Shown: one piece after another, positions 1 through 9,017 of the stretch
Layout: each line of letters begins with the position of its first letter
How positions within the stretch are numbered: position 1 is the stretch's first letter
Origin: Phycisphaerales bacterium
Lineage (GTDB): Bacteria; Planctomycetota; Phycisphaerae; Sedimentisphaerales; UBA12454
Reading direction: 5' to 3'
Length of the DNA stretch: 64,000 nucleotides
Assembly (NCBI GenBank): GCA_003142595.1
Contig: PLMU01000006.1
Span: 1 to 64,000 of the forward strand
Program-made: the position numbers and the translations under genes
Notes under the pieces: generated by a model
Told to the model about the DNA's origin: nothing
Database searches by the model: none
Seen by the model: the letters and a program-made list of their open reading frames with translations, nothing else

Positions 1-1
1 T

Positions 2-40
2 AATGAGCTCTATGATCGGCTGGTTGCGGGTGGTATTTGA
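2..40 (+). CDS. Possible C-terminal tail of an upstream gene (partial)
   Basis: An open frame enters from the window edge and reads NELYDRLVAGGI before a TGA at 38-40. The third frame is also open until a TAA at 51-53, so the frame is not certain. Too little is visible to name a product. Its position just ahead of a glycosyltransferase suggests another surface-polysaccharide gene, but that is inference only. Confidence 0.25.
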   Translation, partial: NELYDRLVAGGI

Positions 41-165
41 TGGCCATGGATAATTTTATGATTAAAGTATAGTTAAGGTATAGCGCGGCATTCGCGCGCA
101 AACCGTTGATGAGGTAATTGAGACAATGGGGAAACTTTTATGAGAGAACCATTGCGGGGCAATTA

Positions 166-993
166 ATGACGAACAATGTCATATACGCGTCTATTGTAGT
201 ATATAAAAATGCAGCTAACGTTCTGAAACGATGCATAGACAGCATTCTATGTTCTGGCTTAACAGCTAAACTATATATAATTGATAACTCCCCTACAGAT
301 GAGTTGAAAGAATTTGTAGGGGGAGATGCAAGAATAGAATATATCTTCAATCCATCAAATTCCGGCTTTGGCACTGCGCATAATATTGCCATAAAAAATT
401 CAATAGAAAATGGCGTCAAATACCATTTGGTCTTAAATCCAGATATATATTTTGAAAAGGGGGTTATAGAAGAGTTATATAACTTTATGGAGAATAACCT
501 GGATGTAGGTTTGGTTATGCCGAGGGTTTTATATCCCGATGGCTCTGTTCAGTATCTGTGTAAGCTATTACCCACGCCGTTGGATTTAATACGAAGACGT
601 TTTCTTCCGGAAAAGATATTCTCAAAGCAGAATTCTTTATATGAGTTGCGTTTTACGGGCTATAACAAGATAATGGATGTGCCTTATTTGTCCGGCTGTT
701 TTATGTTTATCAGAACAGAGGCCTTAAGCCGTGTTGGTTTATTTGATGAGCGTTTTTTTATGTATTTAGAGGATACGGATATTACCAGAAGAATATATAA
801 ATATTACAGAACCGTGTATTATCCGGATGTCTCTGTTTTCCATGAGTATGAAAAAGGCTCTTATAAAAATAGTAAATTATTGATATATCATTTACGGTCT
901 GCTGTCAGATATTTTAACAAATGGGGCTATTTCTTTGACAAAGATCGGCAAGAAATAAATAAAAATGTTTTAGAAAAATTAAACGCCTTATGA
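166..993 (+). CDS. Family 2 glycosyltransferase (rhamnosyltransferase-like)
   Basis: A cytoplasmic GT-A glycosyltransferase that probably adds one sugar to a lipid-linked surface polysaccharide. The N-terminus has the GT2 pattern: a hydrophobic strand (IYASIVVYKN), IIDNSP, then NSGFGTAHN and the metal-binding LNPD near residue 107. The later SGCFMFIRTEAL and FDERFFMYLEDTD motifs are typical of the dTDP-rhamnosyl/galactofuranosyl transferase branch. I chose the ATG at 166, which follows GCGGGG; a TTG at 118 in the same frame would add 16 residues unlike the family. Its stop overlaps the next start (ATGA at 990), so it is translationally coupled to the sugar transferase. The exact donor and acceptor cannot be read. 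Confidence 0.85.
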   Translation: MTNNVIYASIVVYKNAANVLKRCIDSILCSGLTAKLYIIDNSPTDELKEFVGGDARIEYIFNPSNSGFGTAHNIAIKNSIENGVKYHLVLNPDIYFEKGVIEELYNFMENNLDVGLVMPRVLYPDGSVQYLCKLLPTPLDLIRRRFLPEKIFSKQNSLYELRFTGYNKIMDVPYLSGCFMFIRTEALSRVGLFDERFFMYLEDTDITRRIYKYYRTVYYPDVSVFHEYEKGSYKNSKLLIYHLRSAVRYFNKWGYFFDKDRQEINKNVLEKLNAL

Positions 994-2243
994 AAATACA
1001 ATTTTTTATATTTCTGATAAATATTATTTTAATAAACCTTGGCTTTCTCGTTTCTTTTTTTATCCGATACGGCCTATCATTTCCTGAGGGAAATTTTTCG
1101 TCTTACAAAAACAGCTTTGTATTTTTGACATTGATATACCTATCAGCGTTGACTGTTTTTGGTGTTTATAAAAGCAGATTCAAATCTTCGTGGGATTTGT
1201 TCAAAAGGGGGGTTTCGGGATTATTTCTGGGAACATTATTGAGCGTTGCTTTAGTTTATGTTTTTAGAACCAGATGGGGAGCTTTTCCGACGGCTGTTTT
1301 TATTATTTCCTTTCTTGTCAATATTCTCCTGATTTTTAAATTCAACCAGCTTGTCCTTAGACTCTGTGGAAGAATAAAAAAGAAGATTTTGGTCATTGGC
1401 GAAGGGAATATCGAGGATATTACCATAGGAAAAGCTGATATAAAAAGAATTGGGACTGATAATATTGAAAACCTGACCGAGATCACGGATATAGACGAGG
1501 TTATTGTCTGCGATATCCCTGAAGAGAAAGGTATGGGATTTATAACCTGTCTTGCTCAAAAGTTTAAAATAGATATCATTTTCAGTCCTGCCTGCTATGT
1601 GAAACTGCTGCCTGAAAGGATTAATGGAAATAATTTAAGTCATTCATTACTTACTTTTATTGGCAGAAAGCGAGAGGCTGAGGAAGTTGCAATGAGAATC
1701 TTGGACATTGTGGGAAGTATAGCCATTTTAGTACTTTCTCTTCCTGTAACTATCCTTGCTGCCATACTGATTAGACTTACTTCCGGCAGACCTGTTCTAT
1801 ACAAACAAGAAAGAGTTGGTAAAGACGGCAAGGTTTTTACATTGTTCAAATTCAGAACTATGATAAATGACGCCGAAAAAGAACTCGGACCCGTTTTAGC
1901 CACAGAAAACGATCCGCGAGTTACAAAAATTGGTCGGTTCTTAAGGGACACACGCCTTGATGAATTTCCACAATTAATAAACGTCCTATTGGGTCAGATG
2001 AGTCTGGTTGGGCCAAGGCCTGAACGCTCATATTTTGTAAAACGCCATAAAGCGTTGATGGAAATAAGATTGGCTGTCAGGCCCGGACTTACAGGGTTGG
2101 CACAGGTAAGAAATGCTTATGACCTGTATCCTGAACACAAGATAAAGTATGACTATTTGTATATCCAACGGCGTTCTTTACTCTTGAATCTTTATATCCT
2201 TGCAAAGACTATTCCTGTTATATTATTGAAAAAAGGCCAGTAA
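990..2243 (+). CDS. Polyprenyl-phosphate sugar-1-phosphate transferase (WcaJ/WbaP-like)
   Basis: Integral membrane enzyme that loads the first sugar phosphate onto undecaprenyl phosphate, the committing step in exopolysaccharide or O-antigen synthesis. Residues 1-115 hold about four membrane segments, 120-210 a degenerate nucleotide-binding-like region, and 225-417 the bacterial sugar transferase domain. Seen there: a membrane hairpin (ILDIVGSIAI), the KQERVG and FKFRTM motifs, the catalytic-type acidic pair in RLDEFPQL, then SLVGPRPE and RPGLTGLAQV. The length (417) is a little short of the usual 460-480, mostly in the middle domain. It overlaps the upstream GT2 and converges on the next gene with a 14-bp gap. 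Confidence 0.88.
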   Translation: MKIQFFIFLINIILINLGFLVSFFIRYGLSFPEGNFSSYKNSFVFLTLIYLSALTVFGVYKSRFKSSWDLFKRGVSGLFLGTLLSVALVYVFRTRWGAFPTAVFIISFLVNILLIFKFNQLVLRLCGRIKKKILVIGEGNIEDITIGKADIKRIGTDNIENLTEITDIDEVIVCDIPEEKGMGFITCLAQKFKIDIIFSPACYVKLLPERINGNNLSHSLLTFIGRKREAEEVAMRILDIVGSIAILVLSLPVTILAAILIRLTSGRPVLYKQERVGKDGKVFTLFKFRTMINDAEKELGPVLATENDPRVTKIGRFLRDTRLDEFPQLINVLLGQMSLVGPRPERSYFVKRHKALMEIRLAVRPGLTGLAQVRNAYDLYPEHKIKYDYLYIQRRSLLLNLYILAKTIPVILLKKGQ

Positions 2244-2257
2244 CCTCTCCATAACTT

Positions 2258-3763
2258 TCAATGAATAACCTTATAAATTACCAGTTTATCCTTCTTTTGC
2301 TTATCTGTCCACGTTGAATATTCCGGTCCTGTTTCTTTTCCAGTCCCCGCCTTTTCATCCTTATCTTTCACAATTCTTACAACATAATCAGCCTGCCCGG
2401 GAATATTCGCATCATAATATTCCACTCCCTGCCGTTGAGCATAAAAAGTTATCCGCGTATCCGGCACAGCTATAATATTTATCGGAGCGGTATTTGCCAT
2501 TAACCATTTTGCCGTTTCTCTATAGCCTTTTATTTCTACATCGGCCAGCCTCGGCAGCTTCATAGTGCAAATCAGTATTCCCACTGTCAATAAAATGAAA
2601 AACCATTTTTGCGTGTTTTTCTGTTTATTCTCATTTCCTGTTATATTAATTCCGCTTATCCAGTCCGCAATTATAAGCAGTCCTGTCGGTATATAAAAAG
2701 CAGTAAAGACAATCATCGGCATAAAGTGTCTTCTGCTCATATATCCGAAATTAATGTGCAGCATCATCATCATCGCTACATATAGAATTATCAAAGCTGA
2801 TATAAATAGTCTTCCGTCTGTCAGAAGTTCCTTTGGCCTTCGGAAATGGTAATAAAGGCCGATTATCAATGGCAGCACAAAAAAATACATCAGATTTTCG
2901 CCGATTCTCTCAGTTAATTTTCCTAAAGCCTTTAGTATATCTTTTGGTGTTACGGATGCTATATAAACCGGCTTTTCAACTCTTTCAATTTGATAATTCC
3001 TATTTGAGCTTACAACGGTTTTTAGCTTTGGGGGTAGAAGTTCGCCTCTCATTATAGAATAAGGAATAGCGGGTATCAAAAATCCAATAATCAGGATAAG
3101 TGTCAGGCAGACGGCTTTAAATTTGTTAATGCCAGCCCTTGGGATAAATAAGCCGACTAATAACCAGAGCATTCCATATAACACAATTTGGGCACATTCA
3201 GGCCTTATTATATATCCGATTCCTGCAAATAACCCGGCGGCTGCAAACATCCGCCAGTTCCCATTGGTACTTGCCAGGATCAGGAACAAAAAGGCTGTTG
3301 CCAGAAAAAAAATATGAGGCCATTCGCGGACAATCTCACTGCCGTATTCTGCCGGATAAGGTAAAAAAATCAATATCAATAATGCTAAATAGCTATTGCG
3401 GGATCCGACAAGTAATTTGCCAATAAAATAAAGCGGTATCAAAGAAAGCATTCGACATAATAAGCTTATACTTTGAGCGGAATATATCCAAGTCTCAACA
3501 GATACGTTATTGCTAATCAAAGTAACGATTCGATGTGCTATATAAATGAGAAATGGGTATCCGGGTGGATATATCCCTCGCATGCCTAAGGAGGGATCGC
3601 TTGAAAAGTTCCGGGCTTGCTCAATGTACACAACACCATCTTTGTTAATGAGAATGGTTGTGGCAATCAGATACATGCCAATCACGAGAGCAATAGTTAG
3701 TAAGATTGCTATATGGATAAAATCCTGCTTTTCGACTAATCGATGGGTTTTATTGTCCAGCAT
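2258..3763 (-). CDS. GT39-type membrane glycosyltransferase (ArnT/PMT-like)
   Basis: A multi-pass protein of about 11-12 hydrophobic segments with a soluble C-terminal tail of about 90 residues. The first periplasmic loop carries KDGVVYIEQA, the position of the conserved acidic residue in GT-C enzymes, and GIYPPGYPFLIY follows, as in ArnT-like proteins that move a sugar from a polyprenyl-phosphate donor. The substrate is unknown. It is the last gene of the minus-strand unit that begins at proS, 19 bp after the pseudoprotease. Loop and length fit the family; the assignment rests on topology and a few motifs rather than a complete catalytic signature. Confidence 0.75.
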   Translation of the reverse strand: MLDNKTHRLVEKQDFIHIAILLTIALVIGMYLIATTILINKDGVVYIEQARNFSSDPSLGMRGIYPPGYPFLIYIAHRIVTLISNNVSVETWIYSAQSISLLCRMLSLIPLYFIGKLLVGSRNSYLALLILIFLPYPAEYGSEIVREWPHIFFLATAFLFLILASTNGNWRMFAAAGLFAGIGYIIRPECAQIVLYGMLWLLVGLFIPRAGINKFKAVCLTLILIIGFLIPAIPYSIMRGELLPPKLKTVVSSNRNYQIERVEKPVYIASVTPKDILKALGKLTERIGENLMYFFVLPLIIGLYYHFRRPKELLTDGRLFISALIILYVAMMMMLHINFGYMSRRHFMPMIVFTAFYIPTGLLIIADWISGINITGNENKQKNTQKWFFILLTVGILICTMKLPRLADVEIKGYRETAKWLMANTAPINIIAVPDTRITFYAQRQGVEYYDANIPGQADYVVRIVKDKDEKAGTGKETGPEYSTWTDKQKKDKLVIYKVIH

Positions 3764-3782
3764 TAAAGGCTTTCTTCGTCAT

Positions 3783-5261
3783 TTACTTATTAATATTGTA
3801 AATTTTATCTATGCCGTAATTTTGGGCTATTGAAATGCCTGCCGAATCGAGCTGGCTTCTGTCCAACACAATTGCGGGCTGTTCCATCTCGAATTCAATA
3901 ACGTGAAATTTTGATTCAGGCTTTAACGAAAGCGCCGCCGGAACATCTTTGATAGAGTTAATCTTCATGCCGTTAATACTGTCAACAACTAACTGACCTA
4001 AATTATGATAACCGAGGTTGATATTGGCAGGCAAAACATAACTTAAAACGACAATCTGTTTTCGCTGCTCGTTGGGTTCGAAAGCATGGTTAAGCAGGTA
4101 ATCGTAAATATGCGGTTCGACTTTTCCCTGCCAATCATGGCCTCTTGCGGCAAGATATGTTTTTGTAAGCTTCTGCAGGATGCAGCCGCCGACGATAATG
4201 TATTCCGGCTGGCGGTCATAATCGTACCAGGGAACAAGCATTTGAGATACGTCAAAATGTTTGACAAGCGTATCGATTTTCTGTGCTCGACCGTTCCGCC
4301 AGACATTGAATGTGATTTTATCGCCGGCAGTTTTGTTTGTAATCAGAAAATCGAATGAAAGCACATCGAATTGCGGATGTTTAAATTTTCCGTAAGGGTC
4401 GATATCGAAGCCGTCGATGGAAAGCAGCACATCGCCGACTTTAAGAACATCGCTGCCGGTGCCGATTGTGTGGACAGCGGAGATGTAAACACCATTCTGA
4501 AGATTATCCGGCATCTTGAGATATTTTCTTGTTGCAGGCTCCAGCAGGCTGGATGTGTCAAAACCTGTCATTCCTGCGCCTTTATATTTACCGCCTTTTA
4601 CGTCGGCCAAAAACCGGTTGATTACCTTTGACGGAATTATACCCGACTCTTTGTTTTCATTGGACCAGCAGGCGATGCCGAGCGGTTTGTTATCGAGGCA
4701 GTACAAATGGCCGAAACTGGTGGAATCCGAAATGCCTGCGGCGATGAAAGTGAGCATTCGTGAAAAGGAAATTGTTGAAACGTCAACCGCGGCCCTGTCG
4801 AGGAAGCCTCTTCCGTTGTAAATCTGTCCGCCGGCCGAGAGCCAATAGAAATTAACGCCGGCGCCTTTTTTATAATTTTCCGAAAAGACCAGCGGGACAA
4901 GAGGTTTGCCCAGCGAGTTTGAATCCAGTTCAATCAATGCGAGATTGCTTTCGTAATCGATAATTTCGATTTTTGCAGATATATATTCATTGATGCCTGT
5001 TTTTTTGGCCCTGATAAACGCAGCATTGGCGACGTTATACGCGGTAGTAATGACCTTATTGGCTCCGACTGCGCAGCCTACGCCGGAACTTTCAGTAAGC
5101 TCTTTGTTTCGCCATGGCTGATATTGTTCGTAAGCATAATACGATATTTGAAGATAAACGATGGAGTCCTTTAATTTTTCGGATATGTCCGAACTGCCGC
5201 CGGCAAAAGCCGAAGACATAAAAGAGCTAATCAATGTTATAAAAATTATGGTCCTGTTCAT
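3783..5261 (-). CDS. Degenerate Deg/HtrA-like protein (predicted pseudoprotease) with PDZ domains
   Basis: Envelope protein with a signal peptide (MNRTIIFITLISSFMSSAFA), a trypsin-like fold at about 30-215, a PDZ domain at about 225-330 and a second PDZ-like C-terminal domain. It is clearly a paralogue of its upstream neighbour, but the catalytic residues are gone: the histidine position is Tyr75 (TTAYNV), the aspartate position is Asn106 (SNLALI), and the GNSGGP block reads STSFGH. It should not cleave peptides by the usual mechanism and is more likely a regulator, scaffold or partner of the active enzyme. The start at 5261 is set by a strong GGAGG and by the ATGA overlap with the upstream stop (5258-5260), which should couple the two products. 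Confidence 0.8.
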   Translation of the reverse strand: MNRTIIFITLISSFMSSAFAGGSSDISEKLKDSIVYLQISYYAYEQYQPWRNKELTESSGVGCAVGANKVITTAYNVANAAFIRAKKTGINEYISAKIEIIDYESNLALIELDSNSLGKPLVPLVFSENYKKGAGVNFYWLSAGGQIYNGRGFLDRAAVDVSTISFSRMLTFIAAGISDSTSFGHLYCLDNKPLGIACWSNENKESGIIPSKVINRFLADVKGGKYKGAGMTGFDTSSLLEPATRKYLKMPDNLQNGVYISAVHTIGTGSDVLKVGDVLLSIDGFDIDPYGKFKHPQFDVLSFDFLITNKTAGDKITFNVWRNGRAQKIDTLVKHFDVSQMLVPWYDYDRQPEYIIVGGCILQKLTKTYLAARGHDWQGKVEPHIYDYLLNHAFEPNEQRKQIVVLSYVLPANINLGYHNLGQLVVDSINGMKINSIKDVPAALSLKPESKFHVIEFEMEQPAIVLDRSQLDSAGISIAQNYGIDKIYNINK

Positions 5262-6724
5262 AATTGTTCCTCCGGAAATGTCCACGACTTGACGTTGTAT
5301 TTTTTCAGAATAATATCGTTTTGCTTATGAGCCTGTCGGGCATCCAGCAGCAAAGGCTTTTCGGTGTTCATAAACTTAAGTACATAAAAATCGCAATTTT
5401 TATTTTCAAAAGCTTTGCGCACATCATTAAGACTCCGAACATCGGCTCCATTAATGTTCTCCAGCGGTTTATTGTTATACTCGTCGGCGTATTGGTTTAT
5501 CTGGTCGGGCAGAATTTCTGACAGCACGACATATTCCTTTAGGCCCCGGTCTTTGTTGAGTTGCTGAGAATCATTGAGAAGATATCTTAATGTATGAGGA
5601 ATACTATCGAGCCAGTCTCTGCCCCAGGTCTCGAGAAAGTTCCTGCTTGCCGCAACAAATGTAAAGCCTGCGAAACAAACATAAGGCGGCTGATTATCGT
5701 AAAGATGCGCAGGCTCAAAGACAGGACGATTAAGCTGAACGACTAATTGTTCGGTTTGTTTTTTGCCGTTGCGCCAAAAGGTCAGGTTTACAGTTTGGCC
5801 GATTTGTTTTGTCTCCACTACCTCAGAGAGATGATATTTTTTGCCGTAAATCATAATCATACCGTCATTATCAACGTCGTAATTGTCTATCTGCGTAATG
5901 CAATCGCCTCGCTGCAAAACTTTTTCAGCCGAGCTGTTAAGCAAAACAGAAGTTACGACAACGCCCTGGACATTGGGCTCAAGTTTAAGATAGTCCTTAT
6001 AACTGTCATTATGCAGGCCGGAAAAAAGACTTACACCGATTGAACCGAAACCATCATATTTGCCGTCATTGACGTCCAAAAGAAAATGATTGATTACGGT
6101 AGTCGGTATCATATAACCGATATTTTCTGCCTGTGACATTCCCTGGAACGCAACGCCAACGACATTACCGTCGAGTATGACCGGTCCGCCGCTGTTGCCG
6201 GGATTTATCGCAGCGTCAGTTTGGATGACAAGATGACCGTCGGCGCCGCTATGAACATAGATATCGGTCTGGATGCGGGAGACGATGCCTTCGGTAACGC
6301 TTATATGTGTGCCGCCCATTGGAAAACCGTAAGTTGATACCTTGCTGTGAATTTCAGGCAAAGTGCCCAGCGTCAGCGCCTCTGTGTCGTCAAAAAAAGA
6401 TTTATCGATTACCTTCAGCAAAGCAAGGTCGCAGTCATGACCGACAAATTCGACTGTCGCCGGATATTTTTTCGCGACATTTTCTTTTTTGACAATTATA
6501 TATTTACTGTCCGATACATTGTGAGCGTTAGTAATAATTTTGTTGCCGGCAATTATAAAACCTGACCCGATGCCCTGCGAAACCGAGGTCTGTTTCCAGG
6601 GTGTTGTGTAATCAAAGGGCTGTTTTACGACCTGAATCATTACCACCGATTTTGACATATCGGATTGCGCCGAAAAAACGGCCGCTGAGAACAATAATAA
6701 TAGAATGATTGCTGCTTTTTTCAT
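5258..6724 (-). CDS. Deg/HtrA-type serine protease with two PDZ-like domains
   Basis: Exported serine endopeptidase for envelope protein quality control. The signal peptide (MKKAAIILLLLFSAAVFSA) is followed by a trypsin-2 domain with an intact triad: His68 in TNAHNV, Asp99 in DLALL, Ser178 in GNSGGP. A PDZ domain covers about 215-320. The C-terminal 150 residues form a second, divergent PDZ-like domain (starting near PPYVCFAGF) like that of the plant Deg9/Deg2-type proteins rather than E. coli DegP. I chose the ATG at 6724 because GGAG lies 7 nt upstream and the signal peptide then starts directly; longer starts run into the preceding gene. It is followed with a 4-nt overlap by the inactive paralogue. 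Confidence 0.85.
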   Translation of the reverse strand: MKKAAIILLLLFSAAVFSAQSDMSKSVVMIQVVKQPFDYTTPWKQTSVSQGIGSGFIIAGNKIITNAHNVSDSKYIIVKKENVAKKYPATVEFVGHDCDLALLKVIDKSFFDDTEALTLGTLPEIHSKVSTYGFPMGGTHISVTEGIVSRIQTDIYVHSGADGHLVIQTDAAINPGNSGGPVILDGNVVGVAFQGMSQAENIGYMIPTTVINHFLLDVNDGKYDGFGSIGVSLFSGLHNDSYKDYLKLEPNVQGVVVTSVLLNSSAEKVLQRGDCITQIDNYDVDNDGMIMIYGKKYHLSEVVETKQIGQTVNLTFWRNGKKQTEQLVVQLNRPVFEPAHLYDNQPPYVCFAGFTFVAASRNFLETWGRDWLDSIPHTLRYLLNDSQQLNKDRGLKEYVVLSEILPDQINQYADEYNNKPLENINGADVRSLNDVRKAFENKNCDFYVLKFMNTEKPLLLDARQAHKQNDIILKKYNVKSWTFPEEQL

Positions 6725-6743
6725 ATCTTGCTCCATACAGGTA

Positions 6744-9017
6744 TTATTTTTTATAATTGTCCGCTTTTTTGGTAAGTTCTTCAAGTCTTTCCTTTGCGAA
6801 ATTGTATTTTATTTCTCCGAGCCTGCTGAAAATCTCCTTGCCGGGATACATAATTTTAAATTGTTCTCTATAGGCGTCCTCAATTGCTATTGCCTGGCTG
6901 TAGTTCTCAATGGCACAATCAATTTTGTTTAACTGCTGTGCTATTGTGGCCAGAGTCAGATGCAGTTCTGCCGAAGATGGGTATAGATTGACCGCACGGC
7001 TGAGCGATTCGAAAGCTTTTTCGAACCACGAAAGACGCTGCTGCGGATATGCCTCTGCCAGCGACTGGTAAACATCGGACAGTTTGTCATAGTTTTTAAA
7101 GTCCGCAGGATTTCTTGGAATGGCTGTCTGAAAAGCTTTTTCAGCTTGAAATAATATTTCCTGGTTTTCTTCGGGATTATTTTTATAACTCTGCAGAAGC
7201 ATTACGCCCTTTAGCGTGTCAGGTGTCGGGTCCAACCGGTCATCATCCGCTGCCGAATCAAGAATTATCGTTGCTTCGTTTAACCTGCCGTAGTAAGAAA
7301 GCATTTTCGCGGTTTCGATTTTCACGGCAGTTTTTCCAACAGGAATAATATACATCCACAGCAAAGCGCCGGCCAAAGCCGCGACAGAAATTATGGAAAA
7401 AGTTTTTTTCAGCGGCGAAGATTTTTTTGCTTCGTTGGTATTGGAAGGTAAAGATTGGCAGGTGGCCAGGGCCGCAGATGCCCACAGGGCGGTCATAATA
7501 CCAGGCTCGAAAATCGCAAAATCGATAAGATTATGAAGCAGAACCGCAAATATGCCGCACAGTAAAGGCGCAGTCCAGACGGAAAATTCGTCGTAACTTT
7601 CCCTGCTTCTCACGCATAGCCATAAAGTTACGCCGAAGAAAAACACAGGCGCCGCATACATCATTGCTATAATATAAAGAGCCACTGCGATATTCGAGGC
7701 AAGCTCGATCCTGACGGCAATGGGCCGCAATAAAAGAAGGACCAGAACGGCAGATATCCCGCACCAGAGAACTGTCGAGACGAAATTATTTTTTTCCAGC
7801 CCAGGCCGAGGTATGGGGTTATTCAGCCGCCTGATAATCGGCACAAAAAGTGCGACGCAAAAACCCGCAAGACCGACAATGCCGTAACTGCTCAGAACGC
7901 TAAGCAAAAAACAGTGCGGGTCTCGAACGGTTTCAAGGCCTTCGGGAATTTTGTATTGTGTATAAAATGAGCCGAAATTATTGCCTCCGACCCCTGTGAA
8001 AAAATGGTCGGCAATTATCGTTGCCGCCCCTGTCCAGTACTGCCACCTGACCAGCATTGAATTTCCGCCCGGAAGGGCATTGTGTTTAAGGCCGTAATGG
8101 ACAATTAATAAAACTCCTGCGATAAAAACGGATGCTGTTGTAATGAAAATTAAAATTTTATGTACTTTGAGAAAATCAGCGAATTTGCTTGAAACCAGCA
8201 GGATAATGAACGCCAGAACAAATGAAATTATTGCCCCTTTGCTTGCTGTCAGTATTAGACCGCCGAAGAGAACAAGCAGTATCAATATCGGGAAAATGAA
8301 TGTTTTCAGTTTTTTTTCTTTAAATTTTTTTAGACCAGGTGCGAAAACAGCGATAGCTGAAAATATCGCCAGGTTAAAAAAACATCCTGCGCTGTTACCG
8401 GTGGCGAAAAACCCCTTGACGTCTTTCGAATAAAGCCTGTGCTCATATAGCATCTGCTGAAATGAGCCGCGCTCTATACCGAGTCTTTCAAGCTGAAACT
8501 CAGGTTCTGCTTTGTATTGTTCTATCATCATTTTGTTGCTGTTATGATACTGGTCGAAGCACTGATAGACATTGACTATCGCCATCGCGATAATAACAAA
8601 AATCAGAATCTTTTTTCTTGTTTCAGATTCGAGAACCTGCGCCAATGCCGCCGCACCAACGATTCCGCCCAGCATTGTGAGAGAGTCGTTCATTGCGGCT
8701 CTTCGGTTTGGCGCAAAGTATGTGCTTATAACCGCTGCGATGATAAATAAGAAAATGCCTGGTTCGAAACCGGTATATTTGTAACGGCGATTATTGCGGC
8801 ATAATAAAATGACCAGCCATATTACTGCCGCCAGGAAAAGAATTGCCGAGATGCAGATGCTGATGAGATTATCATAAAAAACTCCTTCGAGGCTGAACGA
8901 TTCTATTGTGGAATTTTCCGCAAAGCTCAATCGCAGCGCGATTATGCAGACCCAAAAAATGAAAAATACCTTTGCTGCGGCATCTTTATTGTTTTGTATC
9001 AGATTGCTTTTTGTCAT
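6744..9017 (-). CDS. O-antigen ligase family membrane protein with C-terminal TPR region
   Basis: Polytopic membrane protein with roughly 12 hydrophobic segments over residues 15-560, including the Wzy_C/O-antigen ligase core (GNSAGCFFNLAIF, then the large loop with GVGGNNFGSFY and the downstream DPHCFLLSVL, which supplies the conserved periplasmic His). Residues about 580-750 are soluble and look like tetratricopeptide repeats (for example SAELHLTLATIAQQLNKID). The family joins or polymerises lipid-linked glycans on the periplasmic face. Its start overlaps the end of the WecA-like gene by 32 nt and has GGAAGA just upstream. The ligase-plus-TPR layout is common in planctomycete and deltaproteobacterial genomes. 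Confidence 0.85.
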   Translation of the reverse strand: MTKSNLIQNNKDAAAKVFFIFWVCIIALRLSFAENSTIESFSLEGVFYDNLISICISAILFLAAVIWLVILLCRNNRRYKYTGFEPGIFLFIIAAVISTYFAPNRRAAMNDSLTMLGGIVGAAALAQVLESETRKKILIFVIIAMAIVNVYQCFDQYHNSNKMMIEQYKAEPEFQLERLGIERGSFQQMLYEHRLYSKDVKGFFATGNSAGCFFNLAIFSAIAVFAPGLKKFKEKKLKTFIFPILILLVLFGGLILTASKGAIISFVLAFIILLVSSKFADFLKVHKILIFITTASVFIAGVLLIVHYGLKHNALPGGNSMLVRWQYWTGAATIIADHFFTGVGGNNFGSFYTQYKIPEGLETVRDPHCFLLSVLSSYGIVGLAGFCVALFVPIIRRLNNPIPRPGLEKNNFVSTVLWCGISAVLVLLLLRPIAVRIELASNIAVALYIIAMMYAAPVFFFGVTLWLCVRSRESYDEFSVWTAPLLCGIFAVLLHNLIDFAIFEPGIMTALWASAALATCQSLPSNTNEAKKSSPLKKTFSIISVAALAGALLWMYIIPVGKTAVKIETAKMLSYYGRLNEATIILDSAADDDRLDPTPDTLKGVMLLQSYKNNPEENQEILFQAEKAFQTAIPRNPADFKNYDKLSDVYQSLAEAYPQQRLSWFEKAFESLSRAVNLYPSSAELHLTLATIAQQLNKIDCAIENYSQAIAIEDAYREQFKIMYPGKEIFSRLGEIKYNFAKERLEELTKKADNYKK

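Noticed and set aside
2-53. Naming the gene that enters at the left edge
   Set aside because: Two frames are open and only a dozen residues are visible.
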